A DNA stretch of 46,115 nucleotides from Gemmatimonadota bacterium (lineage in GTDB: Bacteria > Gemmatimonadota > Gemmatimonadetes > Longimicrobiales > Gaopeijiaceae), in assembly GCA_029863525.1 (NCBI GenBank), contig JAOTVL010000009.1:1-46115 (forward strand). Direction: 5' to 3'. Below, in pieces: positions 41,144-46,115 of this stretch. A model generated the notes under the pieces. That model saw only the letters and a program-made list of their open reading frames with translations, made no database searches and was not told the origin of the DNA. Numbering within the stretch: position 1 is the first letter of the stretch; each line of letters starts with the position of its first letter. The position numbers and the translations under genes are program-made.

Positions 41144-41647
41144 GTGACCACCCTTACGATCAACGGGGAACCGCGTGATATCTCGGCCCCCAATTCATCG
41201 CCCCTTCTGTGGGCCCTCCGCGAAGAGCTCGGCCTGACCGGCACCAAGTTCGGCTGCGGCATCGGCCAGTGCGGTGCCTGCACCGTCCTTCTCGACGGAG
41301 CGCCGGTGCGCTCGTGTCAGGTCCCGGTCGGCAGCGCCCAGGGCACGACGGTCACCACGATCGAGGGGGTCGCTGGCGCGGGTGAGTTGCACCCGATTCA
41401 GCAGGCTTGGATCGAAGAGCAGGTGCCTCAATGCGGGTACTGCCAGTCCGGGCAGATCATCTCCGCGCTCGCGCTCCTGGACGAACGCGCCGCGCCGACG
41501 GACGACGACATCGATCGAGCCATGTCGGGAAACGTCTGCCGCTGCGGCGCCTACCAGGCGATCCGACGAGCGATCCACAGGGCCGTGGCCATCCGATCCG
41601 AACGCATCGCGTCCGACGAGCCCGATCAGGGAGAAGGGGACGGATGA
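41144..41647 (+). CDS. [2Fe-2S] subunit of xanthine-oxidase-family dehydrogenase
   Basis: 167 residues from GTG 41144. Two iron-sulfur sites: the plant-type [20 protein letters not shown] with the following RSC, and the family-specific second site QCGYCQSG plus NVCRCGAY. It passes electrons from the molybdenum subunit. The size and pairing with a Tat-signal large subunit match the isoquinoline 1-oxidoreductase (IorA) or periplasmic aldehyde dehydrogenase type, which lacks an FAD subunit; none is present here. The ATG of the large subunit overlaps its stop (ATGA). Confidence 0.92.
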   Translation: MTTLTINGEPRDISAPNSSPLLWALREELGLTGTKFGCGIGQCGACTVLLDGAPVRSCQVPVGSAQGTTVTTIEGVAGAGELHPIQQAWIEEQVPQCGYCQSGQIISALALLDERAAPTDDDIDRAMSGNVCRCGAYQAIRRAIHRAVAIRSERIASDEPDQGEGDG

Positions 41648-43827
41648 GCGAGTCGGGGGCGCTGTCTCGTCGTTCCTTCGTGAAGGTCGGCGTAGTCGCC
41701 GGGGCTGGACTCACCCTCGGCGTCGCTTGGCGTCTTACCCGCGACCCGGGGCTCCCGACTAGCGATTCGACCTGGGTGCCAAATGCGTATCTCCGAATCG
41801 ATGAAGACGGTTCGATCACGGTGCTCGTGCCGCGCTCCGAGATGGGCCAAGGCGTGTCCACGGCCTTGCCGCAACTCGTGGCCGAGGAGCTGGACGTCCC
41901 GTGGGACGCCGTATCCTTCGAATTCGCGCAAGCTCATGACGCCTATGGCATGATGGTCACGGGTGGCAGCACGAGCGTGAGGGAGTCGTGGGAACCGCTC
42001 AGGCGCGCGGGCGCGACCGCGCGGGAGATGCTCCGGCGTGCGGGAGCGAACCGGTGGGGCGTCGATGTCGCCGACGTCTCGACCGGCAACGCCGCCGTCA
42101 TCGCTCCCGATGGGTCGACCGCTTCCTACGGTGCTCTCGCCGCGGAGGCCGCGAGGCTCGACGTCCCGGACGAGGTCGCCCTCAAGGAACCAGCCGACTA
42201 CCGACTGATCGGTACCTCCGTGCCCCGATTGGATGTGGAAGCGAAGTCCACGGGGCGAGCGATCTTCGGGATCGACGCAGGCCCTCCGGACACCCGTGTC
42301 GCGGTGGTGGAGCGATCCCCGGTGTTCGGTGGCGTCGTGCGTTCCCTCCGGGCCGACGCGGCGCTGGCGTTGCCAGGGGTGGACGAGATCGTGGAGTTGG
42401 AGAGTGGAGTCGCCGTCGTGGCGAACGGGTATGTTGCAGCAAATGCAGGACGAGACGCACTCGAGATCGAGTGGGACGAGGGCGACGGGGCGAACCTCGA
42501 CGACGCAACGATCGCGGATCGCCTTCGCTCGGCTGTGCGGAACGGTCGCACCGTGCGAGATGACGGCGACGTAGATGCCGTTTTGGCCGGGGCCGAAGCG
42601 CCGATTCGGGCAGAGTACCGCCTTCCTTATTTGGCGCACGCGACCATGGAGCCGATGAACTGCACGGCGTGGGTGCGCGACGGTCGATGCACCGTATGGA
42701 CCGGGACACAGTTCCAAAACGCACCCGCGATCGTCGGGGGCGGGGCGCGTCAGGTAGCCGCCGCCGCGGCTGGTGTGCCCGCGGATGCCACCGAGGTGCA
42801 CACCACCTTCCTCGGTGGCGGCTTCGGCCGGCGTTCCGAGAGAGATTTCGTGCGCGAGGCCGCGGAGCTCGCCGGAAAGATCCAGGGACCGGTGAAGGTC
42901 GTCTGGTCGCGGGAAGACGACATGCGACACGACTTCTACCGGCCCGCGTCCTACCACGAGCTCACGGCGGTGCTCGGCGAAGATGGACGTCCAGCCGCGT
43001 GGGATCATCGAACGGCGTCACAGTCGATCATGGAGCGTCTCGTTCCGGGTTGGGTCCCAGGGCCCGCCAGGAACCTCGTGGGCAAGCGCGATTCGACGTC
43101 GACGGAGGGAGCATCGGACCAACCGTACGAATCCCCGAACGTGCGCCTGACCTACGCGAAAGTCGATCTCCCGATTCCCGTCGGATTCTGGAGGTCCGTG
43201 GGTCATACGCACACCGGGTTCGTGGTCGAGTCCTTCATCGACGAGCTCGCACACGCGGCCGGAGAGGACCCGTACGAGTACCGCCGCGCCCTTCTCTCGG
43301 CGCATCCACGCCACGTCGGAGTGCTCGACGCGGTCGCTGAGGCTTCGGCGTGGGGCTCTACCCCGCCAGAGGGACGTGGCCGTGGCATTGCGGTCGTGAG
43401 GTCCTTCGGATCGTACGTAGCGCAGGTCGCGGAGGTCTCCATTCGGGACGGCCAGCCTCGCGTACACCAGGTCTGGTGTGCGGTCGACTGCGGCACGGTG
43501 CTGAACCCGGCCATCGTCCGCGCCCAGATGGAGAGCGGGATCGTGTACGGGCTCACCGCCGCACTCTTCGGCGAGATCAACATCGAGGGCGGACGCGTCG
43601 TCCAGAGCAACTTCCACGACTATCGAATGCTTCGGATGAACGAGGCGCCGCGGATCGACGTAGTATTGGCCCCTAGTGGAGACGCGCCAGGCGGTGTGGG
43701 CGAGCCGGGAACGCCGCCCATAGCGCCGGCGGTAGCGAACGCAGTCTACGCGCTTACGGGCGAGCGCATTCGAACGCTCCCGATTCGCCTGGGCTCCCCC
43801 GCGGGTACGGCGGGAAGTCTCTCGTGA
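41644..43827 (+). CDS. molybdopterin subunit, IorB/aldehyde-oxidase type, Tat-exported
   Basis: 727-residue catalytic subunit of the xanthine-oxidase family; hydroxylates an N-heterocycle or aldehyde using water. The N-terminus has a clear twin-arginine signal ([19 protein letters not shown]). Molybdopterin-contact regions: [20 protein letters not shown] near 62-81, [15 protein letters not shown] near 326-340, [14 protein letters not shown] near 395-408. The catalytic glutamate lies in [18 protein letters not shown] near the C-terminus. Electrons leave via the small subunit, probably to a periplasmic cytochrome not found in this window. Substrate not readable. Confidence 0.92.
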   Translation: MSESGALSRRSFVKVGVVAGAGLTLGVAWRLTRDPGLPTSDSTWVPNAYLRIDEDGSITVLVPRSEMGQGVSTALPQLVAEELDVPWDAVSFEFAQAHDAYGMMVTGGSTSVRESWEPLRRAGATAREMLRRAGANRWGVDVADVSTGNAAVIAPDGSTASYGALAAEAARLDVPDEVALKEPADYRLIGTSVPRLDVEAKSTGRAIFGIDAGPPDTRVAVVERSPVFGGVVRSLRADAALALPGVDEIVELESGVAVVANGYVAANAGRDALEIEWDEGDGANLDDATIADRLRSAVRNGRTVRDDGDVDAVLAGAEAPIRAEYRLPYLAHATMEPMNCTAWVRDGRCTVWTGTQFQNAPAIVGGGARQVAAAAAGVPADATEVHTTFLGGGFGRRSERDFVREAAELAGKIQGPVKVVWSREDDMRHDFYRPASYHELTAVLGEDGRPAAWDHRTASQSIMERLVPGWVPGPARNLVGKRDSTSTEGASDQPYESPNVRLTYAKVDLPIPVGFWRSVGHTHTGFVVESFIDELAHAAGEDPYEYRRALLSAHPRHVGVLDAVAEASAWGSTPPEGRGRGIAVVRSFGSYVAQVAEVSIRDGQPRVHQVWCAVDCGTVLNPAIVRAQMESGIVYGLTAALFGEINIEGGRVVQSNFHDYRMLRMNEAPRIDVVLAPSGDAPGGVGEPGTPPIAPAVANAVYALTGERIRTLPIRLGSPAGTAGSLS

Positions 43828-43994
43828 CCGACCGACGGCGCTTCCTCACCTCGACGGCGAGCGTGAAGAGCGCGCTGGCCCTCGGCCCCGACCTGCTCCC
43901 GGGCGCCCCCCGAAGAGCGCGCTGGCCCTCGGCCCCAACCTGCTCCTGGATGCACCCCGAAGAGCGCGGGACCGAAGCCCAGGCTCAGCCGTGA
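43824..43994 (+). pseudogene. remnant of a Tat-signal protein gene with 47-bp repeats
   Basis: Starts at GTG 43824 overlapping the large-subunit stop (GTGA). It opens like a Tat leader ([12 protein letters not shown]) and then runs through tandem 47-bp repeats that shift the frame at each copy (43865-43899, 43912-43946, then a fragment at 43959). The frame ends at 43994 after 56 codons without any folded-domain sequence. Best read as the leftover start of a third, formerly operonic exported protein, such as an electron acceptor for the enzyme above. Confidence 0.6.
43865..43970. repeat. 47-bp direct repeats, two copies plus a fragment
   Basis: A 35-base block starting GAAGAGCGCGCTGGCCCTCG occurs at 43865-43899 and 43912-43946 with one difference (GACC/AACC). 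Its first ten bases recur at 43959. Spacing is exactly 47 bp both times. Since 47 is not a multiple of three, each copy changes the reading frame. Confidence 0.85.
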
Positions 43995-44013
43995 CGAGCC
44001 CACGGATGGTTCA

Positions 44014-46115
44014 CTAGAAATCGACCGACTGCGCGCCAACGGACACGATCCGCCACGCGCCGCCGTCATGCAGGAGTTGGGCCCTCATCTGGATGGTGCC
44101 CTCGGCGCGTCGACCGAAGTTGGCCCGGTGAGATGCGGCGACCACGAAAGAGACCACGGCCCCGCGACCATCCAAACGGACCCCTTCCTGACTCGCGACC
44201 TCCGCGCGGAAATCCTCACGCTCGAGTCGATCTTCGAACTGACTCCGGACCCCTGCGTCGCCTCTGCCCTCGGGCCACAAGGCCATCACTCGGGCCCGGT
44301 CGCTCGTCATGAGCACGATGAGACCCTCGAGGAGGGTCGTCACTTCCCCGGTCGTCGGAGGCGGCGGGGCCGCCCTCTGCACGGTCACGGTCACGTCGCT
44401 CGAGATGCCATCCGCAGTGGCGCGAATCCGGGCAACCCCGGGTGCCACCGCGGCCAGCTGGCCATCTGCCGAGACGCGTACGACCGACTCGTTCGACGAG
44501 CTCCACACGATCGGGCGCGTGAGCGCAACGCCCTCGGGACCGAGCACCGCTGCGTTCAATCGACCGGACGCTCCCGGCTCGACGGTCCGGTCGCCGCCCG
44601 CGATCCGCACCGCCTCCACGGCGAAGACGGTGGACACCAGCGTGCTGTCCCGAACGCGGCCCGTTCGGGCGATAACGTACGCGCTTCCCTCCGCCATGGC
44701 TCTCACCGAACCATCGTCGTTCACTCGAACGATCCCCGGGGCCGAGCTCGACCAGGACAGTGCGACGTCGCTCATCGGGGCACCCGAGCCGTCACGGACC
44801 TCGGCGGCGGCCACCTGTGTCTCGCCTACCTGCATCGACGCGCTCGCCAAGCGAACCGTCATCGTCGAGGGCGTGGGCGCCGCCCGGGTCGGAGTCGGGC
44901 GCGGCGGCGTAGACCGGTTCGGTTCGGGTTCGGGTCGCTGGGTCGTGCCCGGGCGGGTAGTCGGGTCGGCGGCGGCGTCCGCAGTGGCTGGCTCGCCCTC
45001 TCCTCCCCCCGCGTCGACACCCGGCTGTCCCGACGCGAGCTGGCCGCCGGGGGTGACCGGCGGCGCCTCTCGGCCACCGATCGGTATGCCCGGACCGCCC
45101 GCGATCTGCGTGGCGCTGTCTCCGGTCGCCCCCGAGTCCCCGGTCGCCGCCAGACCATCCGGACCACCCCGCTCATTCACGCTAGTCGGCCCTGCGGATC
45201 CCAAGAACGACTGCGCACTGAAGCCGATCGCGAAGATCGCCACCAACGCGAGCGCGATCGTGGCCGGGCGACGGTAAAGCGGAGCCGGGGCCACCATCGA
45301 TGGCATTGACTTCGGGCGCGAGGGGGTCGGGCTCGACTGCGTGCGGCGCGACGTAGCCGGAACGGGGCTCGCACGGGTCTGATCCTCGGGATGACTTGCC
45401 TCTGCGGCGACCTGCTCGCCGCTCGTGACGCCGTCGGCTGCGCCGCCCGCCGAGGCCGCCATCCGAGCGGCCGGGGCGACGGACGGTGGAGCGGTCGCGA
45501 CCCCACCCGACGCCCCTTCGACGTCGGTCGCCCGGACCAGTGCAACGATCCTCGCGCGGGTCGGGTCCTTGTACCCGAGTGGTGCGCCCCCCATCGAGGT
45601 GACCGCGGCATCGAGATCTGGCCAGCGATCTTCCGGCGACTTCGCGAGCATCCGCTCGACGGCCTCCGCGATTTCCGGAGGACAGTCCGATCGGACCTCC
45701 CGCACCGGCCTCGGCGGTTCCTGGGCGTGGGCCATCATGATCGTGAGGTGCGAGCCCGAAAACGGGGTCGACCCGCAGATCATTTCGTACGCTACGATCC
45801 CGAGGGCGTATTGGTCCGATGCTCCTGTCAGGAGCTCGCCACGACACTGCTCGGGGCTCATGTACTCGGGGGTGCCGATGGTGGCCCCCGTTTGGGTGAG
45901 CCCCGACTGCAAGTCGGCGATTTTCGAGATTCCGAAGTCGGTCACGAAGGCATCGCCTTCGAGATTGACCATGATGTTGGCGGGTTTGATGTCTCGGTGG
46001 ATCACCCCCGCGCCCGCCCGGTGAGCATAGCTCAGGGCTGAACCCACTTGGTAGAGGATCCCCTTGACGACGTGCGCGTCGAGCGGCGCATGCCGCTTGA
46101 TGAGCGTTCGGAGGG
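44014..46115 (-). CDS. Ser/Thr protein kinase with extracellular Ig-like domains (5' end missing)
   Basis: PknB-type receptor kinase. The gene runs off the window; frame and sequence continue to base 46115 (TLIKRHAPLDAHVVKGILYQ), so the N-lobe is outside. Visible: catalytic loop HRDIKPANIMV, DFGISK, activation segment GTPEYMSPEQCRG, YALGIVAYEMICG, then LAKSPEDRWPDL at the end of the kinase domain. A Pro/Ser/Ala linker leads to one membrane segment (ALALVAIFAIGFSAQSFLG), then a Gly/Pro-rich stalk and two BIG/Ig-like repeats (VALSWSSSAPGIVRVNDDGS; RPIVWSSSNESVVRVSADGQ), and a last region resembling a SnoaL/NTF2-like domain ending VSVGAQSVDF. Confidence 0.9.
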   Translation of the reverse strand, partial: LRTLIKRHAPLDAHVVKGILYQVGSALSYAHRAGAGVIHRDIKPANIMVNLEGDAFVTDFGISKIADLQSGLTQTGATIGTPEYMSPEQCRGELLTGASDQYALGIVAYEMICGSTPFSGSHLTIMMAHAQEPPRPVREVRSDCPPEIAEAVERMLAKSPEDRWPDLDAAVTSMGGAPLGYKDPTRARIVALVRATDVEGASGGVATAPPSVAPAARMAASAGGAADGVTSGEQVAAEASHPEDQTRASPVPATSRRTQSSPTPSRPKSMPSMVAPAPLYRRPATIALALVAIFAIGFSAQSFLGSAGPTSVNERGGPDGLAATGDSGATGDSATQIAGGPGIPIGGREAPPVTPGGQLASGQPGVDAGGGEGEPATADAAADPTTRPGTTQRPEPEPNRSTPPRPTPTRAAPTPSTMTVRLASASMQVGETQVAAAEVRDGSGAPMSDVALSWSSSAPGIVRVNDDGSVRAMAEGSAYVIARTGRVRDSTLVSTVFAVEAVRIAGGDRTVEPGASGRLNAAVLGPEGVALTRPIVWSSSNESVVRVSADGQLAAVAPGVARIRATADGISSDVTVTVQRAAPPPPTTGEVTTLLEGLIVLMTSDRARVMALWPEGRGDAGVRSQFEDRLEREDFRAEVASQEGVRLDGRGAVVSFVVAASHRANFGRRAEGTIQMRAQLLHDGGAWRIVSVGAQSVDF

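Noticed and set aside
43865-43970. 47-bp direct repeats considered as CRISPR
   Set aside because: Only two copies and a fragment, with a 12-bp remainder instead of spacers and no cas gene.
44068-45309. 413-codon plus-strand frame antisense to the kinase
   Set aside because: Low-complexity Arg/Gly shadow; the kinase/BIG-domain frame on the other strand is convincing.
1-46115. tRNA, rRNA, insertion sequence or phage genes
   Set aside because: None seen: no cloverleaf-like segments, no transposase or integrase motifs, no terminal inverted repeats.

Overview
This is a 46 kb, visibly GC-rich stretch of bacterial chromosome carrying about 45 genes and no rRNA, tRNA, insertion sequence or CRISPR array. 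No marker gene fixes the taxonomy. The mix of a Ser/Thr kinase with extracellular Ig-like (BIG) domains, an Sdh1-like succinate dehydrogenase, a DUF3810 protein, Tat-exported molybdenum enzymes, many lipoproteins and very tight ATGA/GTGA/TGATG gene overlaps suggests a free-living, respiring, Gram-negative-type bacterium. Gemmatimonadota or a relative is my best guess, at low to moderate confidence.

Layout. (a) 1-7.5 kb is a membrane-stress and ion-channel block: an MscS channel made as a lipoprotein, translationally coupled to a 1034-residue P-loop protein of unknown function; convergent to it, a frameshifted DUF432-like gene coupled to CorA; then a second, minimal MscS. (b) 7.6-16 kb holds an L-2-hydroxyglutarate oxidase, small unknown genes, a triple zinc-ribbon protein, a baeRF (eRF1-like) protein, a DUF3810 membrane protein and a Na+/H+-antiporter-TrkA fusion. 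(c) 16-20.2 kb holds a cupin, PEP carboxylase and an isoaspartyl peptidase/asparaginase. (d) 20.3-24.7 kb has a PQQ-type sugar dehydrogenase lipoprotein, then a three-gene operon (di-heme oxidoreductase, Rieske protein, porin) behind a DtxR/IdeR-like iron box. (e) 24.8-30.4 kb holds two ATP-grasp ligases: RimK fused to an RCK_C domain, and a D-Ala-D-Ala-ligase-like ATP-grasp fused to a SET methyltransferase domain, the latter coupled to a CNNM/CorC-type membrane protein. (f) 30.5-33.9 kb is the sdhCAB operon on the minus strand. (g) 34.2-36.8 kb holds small genes, including a REC-only response regulator whose start codon sits just behind a terminator-like hairpin. (h) 37.1-44 kb has a sulfite-oxidase-like enzyme, a DUF3047 protein overlapping a TrkA-type channel tail to tail, a TfoX-like protein, a two-subunit xanthine-oxidase-family enzyme and a remnant Tat-signal gene degraded by 47-bp repeats. 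(i) The window ends inside a Ser/Thr kinase gene.

Themes. Ion handling recurs: two MscS, CorA, CNNM, an antiporter, a TrkA channel, and RCK domains in three proteins. The periplasm is rich in redox enzymes (PQQ, di-heme, Rieske, two molybdenum enzymes). The least familiar pieces are the MscS-P-loop pair, the ATP-grasp-SET/CNNM pair and the iron-box operon. Two genes are clearly damaged (DUF432-like and the Tat-signal remnant) and one (DUF3047) has probably lost its normal stop.
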